A DNA stretch of 32,618 nucleotides, taken from NCBI RefSeq assembly GCF_024622195.1, contig NZ_JANKBI010000030.1:1-32618 (forward strand). Direction: 5' to 3'. The notes below the pieces were generated by a model, which saw only the letters and a list, made by a program, of their open reading frames with translations, searched no databases and was not told the DNA's origin. Shown piece after piece: positions 21,699 to 30,515 of the stretch (the stretch's first letter is position 1; each line of letters begins with the position of its first letter). Made by a program: the position numbers and the translations under genes. This stretch comes from Murimonas intestini. Lineage in GTDB: Bacteria > Bacillota > Clostridia > Lachnospirales > Lachnospiraceae.

Positions 21699-23309
21699 AT
21701 GCGAAAGAATTTAAGCAGGGCATTAAGTGTTACATTAGCAGGAGCTATGGTAGTTGGGACGATGGCAGGAACCGGATTAACGGCTAAGGCTGCTGATACA
21801 ACTTCAGGAGATAAGACGACGATCACTGTCAATGTTCAGGCAGGTCCGGGCGCAGAGACAGCCTGGAAGGCAGTAGCGGATGCTTATATGGAGAAAAATC
21901 CGGATGTCAATGTAGTAGTCGATCTGAAACCAACAGAAGGTTATGGAGACTGGCTGCAGAATGTATTTACATCAGGAGGGGACACGACTACAGACATTGT
22001 AAACATCAACCTGGCCGGAGCTACAAAGACAGGAAAATCCATTAATTTCCTGGAATACGCTGATATGGACAGCCCGTATTCAGATGGTATATGGACAGAC
22101 CAGTTCGAGTTCAGACAGCAGGTAGTAGATCAGGCAAACGGCACATGGGATGCGCTCAGCCTTGACTCTGTACAGGTAGTGTGGCTCTATAACAAGGATA
22201 TCTTTGAAGAAGTAGGAGTTCAGCCGCCGAAGACATGGGATGAGTTTGTAGATGTCTGCCAGAAACTCATGGATGCAGGATATCAGCCGCTTTCAGTTGC
22301 AGGAGATTTTGACAGCTTCTGGTCAACTTATATGGGATGGCTGGCTCAGATCTATGCTGACCAGACAACAAGATCCATGATCAATGTATACCGTGCCCAG
22401 AAGGGTGATTATTGCTATGATCCGGACGTAGATGCTGACTGGGAATATGACCCGGCTGATCCGTTCAATGATGACACCTGGAAAGTAAACACTAACACAG
22501 TCCGCGCATATAAAGCTTTTAAAGACGGCGAATATGATCCGGCTTCCGAAGGAATGAGGACAGTATGGACAAATCTCGCTAAGGTATTCCCGAAATATGC
22601 AGGCGGAGACGCTTTCTTCGGAACTAAAGACGGTATTCCTCTGTTCTACCAGGGAAAAGCAGCCATTACTCTTGACGGAGCATGGAGACTTGTAAACTAT
22701 AAGAACGATATGGAAAAGATCGCATCTGGTGAAGAAATCACAAATAAAGATGAGAAGATCGAAGGCGTTCAGAAATTCAACATTGGTACATTTAATATGC
22801 CGTCCATGGAAGGTGAAGGAATCGAAGCACCGGCAAGGACGATTGAAGTAGCAAACGGCTTCCTGGGAGCAGTTAAAAAAGACAAAGAGCATGATGCAAA
22901 GGTTGTAGATTTCCTGATGTTCTTCTCATCTTCAGAAGGAATGGGAACATATATCAATGCAGGTATTGAAGACGGACTTGTAATCAATGGACCTTCACTT
23001 GTTTATGATGTAGAGCTTCCGGAAGATGTGGCAGTACTCTTTGAAGGACTTGAATTTATCGGCAACTGCCAGAAGGGCAGCGGAACAATGCTGGCTCGTG
23101 GTATGGCGAGCACAAATGGAGATATCCAGGAATCTTACCGCCAGTTCTATGACTATTCATATGATTACTTAAGCGGAAAGACAACAATTGATGACTGGCT
23201 GGCAGCACACAAAGCAAACCTTGAGCAGTACTTCCCAGAATCAATGGAGAAATCAGGAATCAGCGAAAGTGATCTTGAAAATCCGCAGAATGCACCTACA
23301 GGACAGTAG
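21699..23309 (+). CDS. Secreted sugar-binding protein of an ABC transporter, no lipobox
   Basis: The protein has 536 residues from the ATG at 21699, which follows GGGAGGG; an in-frame ATG at 21645 lacks such a site. The signal peptide (RKNLSRALSVTLAGAMVVGT) ends with a signal peptidase I site at AKA-AD near residue 32. No cysteine occurs there, unlike the lipobox of most Gram-positive binding proteins. The mature part is a type-1 extracellular solute-binding fold: VNVQAGPGAETAWKAVADAY, VQVVWLYNKDIFEEVGVQPP, KTWDEFVDVCQKLMDAG, FYQGKAAITLDGAWRL and ANGFLGAVKKD. It should capture an oligosaccharide or glycoside outside the membrane for the two permeases that follow. The mature protein is larger than many family members. 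Confidence 0.92.
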   Translation: MRKNLSRALSVTLAGAMVVGTMAGTGLTAKAADTTSGDKTTITVNVQAGPGAETAWKAVADAYMEKNPDVNVVVDLKPTEGYGDWLQNVFTSGGDTTTDIVNINLAGATKTGKSINFLEYADMDSPYSDGIWTDQFEFRQQVVDQANGTWDALSLDSVQVVWLYNKDIFEEVGVQPPKTWDEFVDVCQKLMDAGYQPLSVAGDFDSFWSTYMGWLAQIYADQTTRSMINVYRAQKGDYCYDPDVDADWEYDPADPFNDDTWKVNTNTVRAYKAFKDGEYDPASEGMRTVWTNLAKVFPKYAGGDAFFGTKDGIPLFYQGKAAITLDGAWRLVNYKNDMEKIASGEEITNKDEKIEGVQKFNIGTFNMPSMEGEGIEAPARTIEVANGFLGAVKKDKEHDAKVVDFLMFFSSSEGMGTYINAGIEDGLVINGPSLVYDVELPEDVAVLFEGLEFIGNCQKGSGTMLARGMASTNGDIQESYRQFYDYSYDYLSGKTTIDDWLAAHKANLEQYFPESMEKSGISESDLENPQNAPTGQ

Positions 23310-23330
23310 AATTATCAGCAGGCTATAACC

Positions 23331-23366
23331 ATGAGACTGCCCCTTACAGAGGCAGTCTCATTTTTT
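23331..23366 (+). terminator. Intra-operon terminator or attenuator after the binding protein
   Basis: ATGAGACTGCC (23331-23341) pairs perfectly with GGCAGTCTCAT (23351-23361), followed by TTTTTT. Located between the binding-protein and permease genes, it should lower permease expression and stabilise the binding-protein message. Confidence 0.75.
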
Positions 23367-23385
23367 AAAAAAGGGGGCATCAAAA

Positions 23386-25377
23386 ATGGAGAAGAAAGTA
23401 GTACATAAGAAACTGTGGCTGGTTCTGGCAATCCTGTCTGCTGTTATTGCTGCTGTCTGCATCACGGTTAACATGAAGCTTCAGGGCAGTCTTGATATTG
23501 TAGAGACAAGTGAAGTATCAACAGGAGTTCAGAACCGCTGCCTTGCCTATGACGAGAGCAGAGACACATTATATCTGGGAACTTACACAAATAAACTGAT
23601 TGCATATAAAGACGGCGAAAAATTATGGGAGATGGATGCCAAGGGACCTTTCCGAAAGATCATCCTGCATCCGGAAGATGGTAAACTTTATGCTGGAAAT
23701 GAGGACAATTTCGTCTACATTGTAAATATGGATGACGGAACTGTATTAAATAAAATAGATACGGAACGGCGTATATATGACATTGCCGTGACAAAAGACG
23801 GCAAAGAGGTGGCTGTATCCACTGCGATACTTGCAAAAAATAAAAGTAATATCCTGCTTTATGACGAGACAGGAGAACAGCTGAAGAACCTGAAATATAC
23901 GGTTACCATGCAGCGCCTTGTCTATACGCAGGATGAAGAAAATCTGATCTTTATCAACAACCGCGGTGAGGTCATCAAGATAGATAAAGAGGGAAATGAG
24001 CTTGCCAAGGTATCCGGAAAATATGAGATGGTAGACCTGCTGGAGACAGCAGAGGGGAATCAGTATGTGGCAGTGGGCACCAACGGCGCTTACTTGTATC
24101 TGGATGAAGACCTCAATGTACTTAGAAGCGGGAAAGCTGCCATAGAAAATGGCGGGGTCGTGACAAAGGCAGGGCTGGACACAGAAGGAAATTATCTGTT
24201 TATCGGTACAAAAAATGGTTTCCTGTATGTAATGGATGACTCTGACAGCCAGATCTACAGCACCAGGCTGCCTAATTCAGTATCAGACATGCTTGGAATC
24301 GGTGAGGACATCTATGTGACGGGCCTTGGGGACTGGGTGGATATTATCCACAGCGGAAGCCTTGCGTATACGGATCTGGCTACCACATTAAAGCCATATA
24401 CACAGGTGGCTCAGTTTGTATTCCCGGTTCTGGCGCTGTTCTTCCTGTGCATGTTCATTCCGGGGACACACAGGCTGCTCTGCAGGTTTGCAAAGGCTAT
24501 GTATAAGTACAGGATGGCATATATCCTGCTCATCCCTACATTTGCGCTTATTATTATATTCCAGTATACGCCTATTATCACTGCTTTTGTGAGGGCATTC
24601 ACGAACTGGTCACAGAAGAATAATACCGCCTCCACGATTCAGTTCGTAGGACTGGAGAATTTCAAGCTCATGTTTACAGAGGGATATTTCCTGACAGGAG
24701 TGGGAAATCTGTTTATCTTCCTTGTGACAGCTTTTATTAAGGTTATGACTGTACCTATCCTGGTCGCATACCTTGTGTATTCAATGAAGTCTGACAAAAA
24801 GAAATATGCTTTCAGGTTTCTGCTGGTGCTCCCTATCGTAGTTCCAAGCGTAGTTTCAGCTTTGTTGTGGAAGCAGATATATGACCCTACTATCGGATTG
24901 ATCAACCAGACCCTTGGCAAATTAGGGCTGGAAAGCCTTCAGAGAGTATGGCTGGGAGATGAAGCGACGGCCTTATGGGCGATCATATTCATGGGCTTCC
25001 CCTTCATCAATGCACTTGCTTTCCTTGTGTTCTACGGAGGATTCCTGGATGTGGATGCATCCATGCTGGAGGCTGCCAGGGCTGACGGAGCAAACAGGTG
25101 GAAAATATTCTGGAGGATACTGCTTCCTCAGATCAGACCGCAGATGAAGATGATCATTATCCTCACATTTATAGGCACGGTACAGGATTTCAACGGAGTC
25201 TTCCTGCTGACGGGAGGAGGGCCTGGCACGAGTACATACGTACCGGGACTGGAACTTTACTATAATGCCACAAGGTTCGGCCGCTATGGTTATGCCTGTG
25301 CGCTTGGTGTTGTCCTGTTTATATTTGTAATGATACTGACTGCTATTAACATGCGCAAGAGCAAAGAAGACATGTAG
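23386..25377 (+). CDS. ABC sugar permease fused to an extracytoplasmic beta-propeller
   Basis: The protein has 663 residues, about twice the usual size of a MalF/UgpA-type permease. A membrane segment at about 9-29 (LWLVLAILSAVIAAVCITVN) is followed by some 310 soluble residues made of repeated beta-blades with PQQ/WD40-like phrasing (DTLYLGTYTNKLIAYKDGEK, GKLYAGNEDNFVYIVNMDDG, NYLFIGTKNGFLYVMDDSDS). A second segment lies at about 343-362. The C-terminal 290 residues are a normal permease, starting YRMAYILLIPTFALIIIFQY and carrying the EAA loop at 562 (EAARADGANRWKIFWRILLP), which contacts the ATPase. The propeller should face outside. AAGGGGG precedes the ATG. The fusion is one continuous frame with no sign of frameshift. 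Confidence 0.92.
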   Translation: MEKKVVHKKLWLVLAILSAVIAAVCITVNMKLQGSLDIVETSEVSTGVQNRCLAYDESRDTLYLGTYTNKLIAYKDGEKLWEMDAKGPFRKIILHPEDGKLYAGNEDNFVYIVNMDDGTVLNKIDTERRIYDIAVTKDGKEVAVSTAILAKNKSNILLYDETGEQLKNLKYTVTMQRLVYTQDEENLIFINNRGEVIKIDKEGNELAKVSGKYEMVDLLETAEGNQYVAVGTNGAYLYLDEDLNVLRSGKAAIENGGVVTKAGLDTEGNYLFIGTKNGFLYVMDDSDSQIYSTRLPNSVSDMLGIGEDIYVTGLGDWVDIIHSGSLAYTDLATTLKPYTQVAQFVFPVLALFFLCMFIPGTHRLLCRFAKAMYKYRMAYILLIPTFALIIIFQYTPIITAFVRAFTNWSQKNNTASTIQFVGLENFKLMFTEGYFLTGVGNLFIFLVTAFIKVMTVPILVAYLVYSMKSDKKKYAFRFLLVLPIVVPSVVSALLWKQIYDPTIGLINQTLGKLGLESLQRVWLGDEATALWAIIFMGFPFINALAFLVFYGGFLDVDASMLEAARADGANRWKIFWRILLPQIRPQMKMIIILTFIGTVQDFNGVFLLTGGGPGTSTYVPGLELYYNATRFGRYGYACALGVVLFIFVMILTAINMRKSKEDM

Positions 25378-25392
25378 GGAGGGGGAAGTAAA

Positions 25393-26232
25393 ATGAGTAA
25401 GAAAAAGCAAAGACGATTTGAAATAATAGTTACTGTAATTGCAGTTATCTTCCTGGTTCTGGCGTTTGTACCTATACTTACCATGCTTTTGCTGTCATTT
25501 AAATCGAATGCACAGATATATGGGGATTTCTTCTCACTGCCCCATCCGGTCCAGTGGAGCAACTATAATACGGCCATAGGAATGCTGATACCAAATATGA
25601 TCAACTCACTTTTGGTAGTTGCCATTGCTACAATTATTACGGCGGTACTTTCAGCCCTGGGCGGTTATGTGTTTGCACAGATGCGTTTTCCAGGGAAAAA
25701 TGTCCTGTTTTTGATGATACTGGCGCTTATGATGGTTCCGGGAGTCCTCACTCTGACACCCCAGTATGCGCTGATACAGGATCTGAAGCTCTATAATACG
25801 TGGTGGGCGCTTATTTTTCCCTGGGTGTCCGGAGGACAGGTATTTGGAATCTACCTGTGCCGCACATTTATGGAGAATATACCAAAAGAACTTTTTGAAT
25901 CAGCTAAGATGGATGGATGTACTGAGTTAAAAGCAATGACCAGAATAGCTGTACCGCTTTCAAAATCAATCCTGGCCACAGTGGTCGTTATGAAGATGAT
26001 AGATTATTACAATGATTTCATTTGGCCGCTGATGTCTGTTGAGAGTAACTCAAAGCAGGTCATTACCGTAGCTATCCGTGTGCTGCAGTCAGCGGCAGGA
26101 GCTACAGGAAATGCGGACCTGGGATCTCTGACAGCAGGATTTGTATTTGCAACTATTCCACTATTTATATTATTTATCTTTACTTCCCGTCTGTATATGG
26201 AAGGCCTGACATCGGGCGCGGTAAAAGGCTGA
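25393..26232 (+). CDS. Carbohydrate ABC transporter permease, MalG type
   Basis: The protein has 279 residues and about six membrane segments, normal for the family. The start RRFEIIVTVIAVIFLVLAFV, the periplasmic SFKSNAQIYGDFFSLPHPVQ followed by WSNYNTAI, and the EAA loop ESAKMDGCTELKAMTRIAVP identify a MalG/UgpE-type subunit. It pairs with the propeller-fused permease, whose stop lies 15 bases upstream; GGAGGGGG serves as ribosome binding site. No ATP-binding subunit gene is in the operon, so the pair probably uses a shared MsmK-type ATPase encoded elsewhere, as is usual in Firmicutes. Confidence 0.94.
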   Translation: MSKKKQRRFEIIVTVIAVIFLVLAFVPILTMLLLSFKSNAQIYGDFFSLPHPVQWSNYNTAIGMLIPNMINSLLVVAIATIITAVLSALGGYVFAQMRFPGKNVLFLMILALMMVPGVLTLTPQYALIQDLKLYNTWWALIFPWVSGGQVFGIYLCRTFMENIPKELFESAKMDGCTELKAMTRIAVPLSKSILATVVVMKMIDYYNDFIWPLMSVESNSKQVITVAIRVLQSAAGATGNADLGSLTAGFVFATIPLFILFIFTSRLYMEGLTSGAVKG

Positions 26233-26260
26233 TCGGGAATTAAAGGGACAGGAGACGAAT

Positions 26261-28894
26261 ATGAAGATAGGCCATTTAAGAGTCAGCCATTTGGAAAAGC
26301 CATTGGGCTTTTGGCTGGAAAAACCGGAGGTTTCCTGGATCGTAGAGGAATCCACAGGTAAGAAACAGGAGTCAGCGAGAATTGAAGTAAGCCTGGATGA
26401 AGAATTTGGCACGCTTGTCTATGACAGCAAGAGGAGGGAGGATATAAGCTCTCTTAGTGCACCGCTGGAATTTGAATGCATGCCCCGTACACGCTATTAT
26501 CTCAGAGTTACAGTATGGGCCGATGACGGTGATACATGCACCAGCCCTGCCACCTGGTTTGAGACAGGCAAGATGTCTGAAGAATGGGAGGCAAAATGGA
26601 TACAGGCGCCGTTTGACAAAGAAGTGCATCCTATTTTCCAGAGAACATTTCATATTCCCGGCAGGGTGAAGTCTGCACGCGCCTATGCATCAGGACTTGG
26701 GGTATATGAGCTTTATTTCAACGGGAAGAAAGCGGGCAATGAGTATCTGGCGCCTTTCTACAATGATTATAACCTGTGGGTGCAGTATCAGACATATGAT
26801 ATCACCGGACTTCTGACAGAGGGCGAGAATGCAGTGGGCGCTATGCTTGGAAACGGATGGTATAAAGGACGTTTCGGGTTCATGCCTGATATGAAGGAGC
26901 TGTACGGTGACAGGATGCAGTTTTTGGCTGAGATCAGGATTACTCTTGAAGACGGCACAGAGATGGTGATAGGTACTGATGAAAACTGGCAGTGCCATCC
27001 GTCACCTGTTCTGGAGAGCAGCATCTATAATGGTGAGGTTTATGATGCCAGAAAAGAGGTGGAGGGGTTTGCGCGGACGGACTGTGATATGTCTGATTTC
27101 GTTATGGTGCTTCCGGCAGATCAGCCAAAAGGAAAACTCATGGAACGCTTAAGCCCTCCTCTGACGATCCAGGAAAAGATCGTGCCTAAGCTGATCCACA
27201 CGCCGGCAGGTGAGCAGGTGCTGGATTTTGAACAGGTCATGACAGGATGGATGGAGTTTGAATGCGATATTCCTGAAAATGCGGAGATCTATCTGCAGTG
27301 CGGAGAACTCCTTCAGCATGATAATTTTTATAACGAGAATTTAAGAACAGCAAAAGAAGAGCTGCGCTATATATCAAATGGGAAAAAAGCCCATGTGCGG
27401 CCTCACTTCACCTTCTATGGTTTCCGGTATATCAAGGTCACAGGATTGGAGGAAGTAAATCCGGAGGATTTTGCAGGGTATGTCATCCATTCAGATCTGG
27501 GCTATACAGGAAAGATTGAGACATCAAATGAGAAAGTAAATAAACTGATCCACAATGCACTGTGGGGGCAGAAGGGCAATTTCCTTGATGTGCCTACAGA
27601 CTGCCCACAGAGGGATGAGCGCATGGGCTGGACAGGAGATGCACAGGCATTTGCGGCTACTGCATGCTTCAATATGTATACGCCGGCTTTTTACCGCAAG
27701 TTCCTCTATGACATGCTTTTAGAGCAGAGAGAGCAGGAGGGAAGTGTGCCCCATGTTGTACCTGATGTTCTTGGACAGATCCGTACCCTCACAGGTGTTC
27801 CGGATGAGATGCAGAATGGTTCATGTGCCTGGGGGGATGCGGCCACGGTTATCCCGTGGACACTGTATGTATTTTATGGGGATAAGAGCCTTCTGAAGGA
27901 ACAGTATGAGAATATGAAGGCATGGACAGATTATATCAAAGTGCAGGATGATACAAGGTGCGGGGGCAGAAGACTGTGGAACTGCGGATTCCATTTCGCA
28001 GACTGGCTGGCTCTTGACAACCTGGACCGTGAGAGCAGCTTCGGGGGAACAGACTGCTATTACGTGGCATCGGCTTATTACTACTATTCTTCTGTCATGA
28101 CAGCAAAGGCGGCCAGGGTATTGGGGAAGGAAGAGGACGCAGCTTACTATGGACAGCTGGCGGAAGAAGTAAAAGCAGCCATCAGGAAGGAATATTTTAC
28201 AGAGACAGGAAGGATTGCCGTAGATACACAGACAGCTATGGTATTGGCTCTTTATATGGGATTTGTTCCGGAAGAACATAAAGACAGGCTGATTGCTGAT
28301 CTGAAGAAAAAACTGGAAGACAATAAACTGCACTTGAATACTGGCTTTGTGGGAACGTGCTATCTGTGTCCGACCCTTTCTGTAAATGGTCTGGCTGAGT
28401 ATGCATATACGCTCCTTCTCAATGAAGATTTCCCAAGCTGGCTCTATGAGGTCAACATGGGAGCTACGACAGTCTGGGAAAGATGGAATTCCGTAATGCC
28501 TGACGGACTTGTCAGTGATACTGGAATGAACAGCATGAATCATTACGCATATGGTGCGATTGTAGAGTGGATGTACCGCTTTATGGCAGGCATCAATCCG
28601 GTGGAGGATGCTCCCGGATTTAAGAAGGCAGTTATAAGGCCGCAGGCGGACAGAAGGTTTGAGTGGATAGAGGGAATGTATGAATCTGCATCAGGAACTT
28701 ACAGGTGCGGATGGAAGCAGGAGGGGGACCAGATTACATATCAGGTAGAGGTTCCGTTTGACGCTGAGGCAGAGTTTATCATTGAGCAGGGGTTAAAAGA
28801 AGTGAAGGTAGATCAGGGTACGGCCAGCCTGCAGGCGGAAGAAGGAAAAATACTGCTTACAGCCGGTAAATACAAGATCACAGCAAAACGTTAA
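26261..28894 (+). CDS. GH78 family alpha-L-rhamnosidase
   Basis: The protein has 877 residues, typical of GH78. N-terminal beta-domains (PEVSWIVEEST, YELYFNGKKAGNEYLAPFYN, GWYKGRFGF) are followed by the catalytic (alpha/alpha)6 barrel. Catalytic signatures are intact: DCPQRDERMGWTGDAQAF at 447, where Glu453 is the likely general acid, and GATTVWERWNS with Glu740 as the likely base. The reaction removes alpha-linked L-rhamnose from glycans or plant glycosides. There is no signal peptide, so it acts on imported substrate in the cytoplasm. The ATG follows CAGGAG. It belongs to the LacI-controlled operon directly after the transporter genes. Confidence 0.95.
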   Translation: MKIGHLRVSHLEKPLGFWLEKPEVSWIVEESTGKKQESARIEVSLDEEFGTLVYDSKRREDISSLSAPLEFECMPRTRYYLRVTVWADDGDTCTSPATWFETGKMSEEWEAKWIQAPFDKEVHPIFQRTFHIPGRVKSARAYASGLGVYELYFNGKKAGNEYLAPFYNDYNLWVQYQTYDITGLLTEGENAVGAMLGNGWYKGRFGFMPDMKELYGDRMQFLAEIRITLEDGTEMVIGTDENWQCHPSPVLESSIYNGEVYDARKEVEGFARTDCDMSDFVMVLPADQPKGKLMERLSPPLTIQEKIVPKLIHTPAGEQVLDFEQVMTGWMEFECDIPENAEIYLQCGELLQHDNFYNENLRTAKEELRYISNGKKAHVRPHFTFYGFRYIKVTGLEEVNPEDFAGYVIHSDLGYTGKIETSNEKVNKLIHNALWGQKGNFLDVPTDCPQRDERMGWTGDAQAFAATACFNMYTPAFYRKFLYDMLLEQREQEGSVPHVVPDVLGQIRTLTGVPDEMQNGSCAWGDAATVIPWTLYVFYGDKSLLKEQYENMKAWTDYIKVQDDTRCGGRRLWNCGFHFADWLALDNLDRESSFGGTDCYYVASAYYYYSSVMTAKAARVLGKEEDAAYYGQLAEEVKAAIRKEYFTETGRIAVDTQTAMVLALYMGFVPEEHKDRLIADLKKKLEDNKLHLNTGFVGTCYLCPTLSVNGLAEYAYTLLLNEDFPSWLYEVNMGATTVWERWNSVMPDGLVSDTGMNSMNHYAYGAIVEWMYRFMAGINPVEDAPGFKKAVIRPQADRRFEWIEGMYESASGTYRCGWKQEGDQITYQVEVPFDAEAEFIIEQGLKEVKVDQGTASLQAEEGKILLTAGKYKITAKR

Positions 28895-28914
28895 TATTCT
28901 GGAGGATGGGGAAG

Positions 28915-30486
28915 ATGAGGCTGGAGAAGGTAATAGCCCAAAAGGAAAAACTGGTATTTGTGATACCAGAAGCAAAGGATGGGGATATGGTGCGCATCAG
29001 AGAATGCGTGCCCTTCCTGGGGACGGCGCAGGAGAACGTGAAGGATCAGGAAGTGCCCGTAAAGGATGGCAGGGCAGCAGCAGAGAGATATGCGGACGGC
29101 AGGGATATGCTCGCACAGGAATTTGAAATCCGGGTGAATGGGGAAAAGGCCGATGGGGTGCGGCACGTGACGGATTTCGAGGGCGCTTCCTGCTGGGAGT
29201 ATCCTTATCCTCAGCCTGAAACGAAAAAAACTCTGGGGGTATCAGGAGAAGACCAGAAGATCCTGGGCATTAAGCAGACTTTGATCAATATAAATCTCCC
29301 GGCAATAATGGCGGTCAATCCAGACCGTGAGACGATCAAATTCGAGTGCCAGGGCAAAACTTATCATTTTCTGAAAGACAAGGTAGACAAGATTGATGAG
29401 TTTATGGAGGAGTCACACAGCAACGGCCTGCTTGTCACAGCCATACTTCTGAACTCTCCCAGGCTCTTTGAGAGCGAGGGGGAGAAGGAGCTGCTTGACA
29501 AGGTGATCCATCCTGGTTTTGACTGGGATTGCAGCGAGACTTTTATCAGTGCATTTAATATGGAGCAAAAAGAAGGCCAGGATTATTACAGAGCTTTTAT
29601 TGAATTCCTTGCCAGCCGCTATTCCAGAGAAGACGGCAGGTACGGAAGAATGTGCGGATTCATCATCTCAAATGAAGTAGACAGCCAGTATATATGGGGG
29701 AATGCGGGTGAAATGCCTGTGGAGCAGTATGTGCGTGAATATGAGGCTGCTCTGCGTCTGGCCTGGCTGAGTGCGAGAAAATATTATTCCAATTTCCGTG
29801 TCTATGTATCTCTGGACCATATGTGGACCAGGACATACAGAGTCACAGAGCCTCTGCGTTATTACCGGGGCAGGGATGTGATTGACTATTTAAACAAGTA
29901 TTCGAAAGAAAATGGTGATTTTGACTGGGGCGTAGCTTATCATCCTTATCCGGAGAATCTGATGTACCCTGATTTTTATAATGACAGAAGTGCCGTCTTT
30001 GATTATGGGACAGAGCGTATTACTTTCAAAAATATTGAGATGCTTCCGGCTTATCTGTCTCAGGAGCAGTTCCTCTGCAAAGGCAGGGAGAGAAGGATCA
30101 TTTTGTCAGAGCAGGGTTTTAATTCCAGAAATGAAGATCCCTATACTCTGAAGCAGGGGGCGGCATCATATTGTCTGGCATATCAGAAGGTGAAGATGCT
30201 TCCGACAATTGATATGATCACGCATCATGCTTATGTAGACAACAGATATGAGTTTGGGCTGAATCTGGGGATCAGACGGCTGAATGATGATGATACTCCC
30301 GGTGAGCCAAAGCCTATCTATTATGTGATGCGCGATATGGATACACCACAGGAGGCGCAGCGTGTGGAGGAGGCCAGGGAGTTTATCGGAAAAGAACTTT
30401 TTGACAGCCTTTTAAATCCTGTTATCACTTACGGGGATGCAGACCGTTCTAAAGAGTCTGAGTTTATGCAGTCGGCAGAAGAGTAG
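28915..30486 (+). CDS. DUF5722-like putative glycoside hydrolase, clan GH-A type barrel
   Basis: The protein has 523 residues from the ATG at 28915, 9 bases after GGAGG; the ATG at 28906 directly abuts that site and is rejected. The layout suggests a TIM barrel of the retaining GH-A kind: FIISNEVDSQYIWGN with Glu254 as possible acid/base, and IILSEQGFNSRNEDP with Glu399 as possible nucleophile, about 145 residues apart. The region LGIKQTLININLPAIM at the barrel start fits my memory of DUF5722. The first 110 residues form a beta-rich domain. There is no signal peptide. The substrate is unknown; co-transcription with GH78 suggests it trims the same rhamnosylated compound after or before rhamnose removal. 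Confidence 0.65.
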   Translation: MRLEKVIAQKEKLVFVIPEAKDGDMVRIRECVPFLGTAQENVKDQEVPVKDGRAAAERYADGRDMLAQEFEIRVNGEKADGVRHVTDFEGASCWEYPYPQPETKKTLGVSGEDQKILGIKQTLININLPAIMAVNPDRETIKFECQGKTYHFLKDKVDKIDEFMEESHSNGLLVTAILLNSPRLFESEGEKELLDKVIHPGFDWDCSETFISAFNMEQKEGQDYYRAFIEFLASRYSREDGRYGRMCGFIISNEVDSQYIWGNAGEMPVEQYVREYEAALRLAWLSARKYYSNFRVYVSLDHMWTRTYRVTEPLRYYRGRDVIDYLNKYSKENGDFDWGVAYHPYPENLMYPDFYNDRSAVFDYGTERITFKNIEMLPAYLSQEQFLCKGRERRIILSEQGFNSRNEDPYTLKQGAASYCLAYQKVKMLPTIDMITHHAYVDNRYEFGLNLGIRRLNDDDTPGEPKPIYYVMRDMDTPQEAQRVEEAREFIGKELFDSLLNPVITYGDADRSKESEFMQSAEE

Positions 30487-30515
30487 AGGACATAACAAAT
30501 CCGGGGATAAAGCCA

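Noticed and set aside
27821..28543. 240-codon minus-strand frame inside the GH78 gene
   Set aside because: It lies wholly opposite a well-supported enzyme gene and shows no domain of its own.
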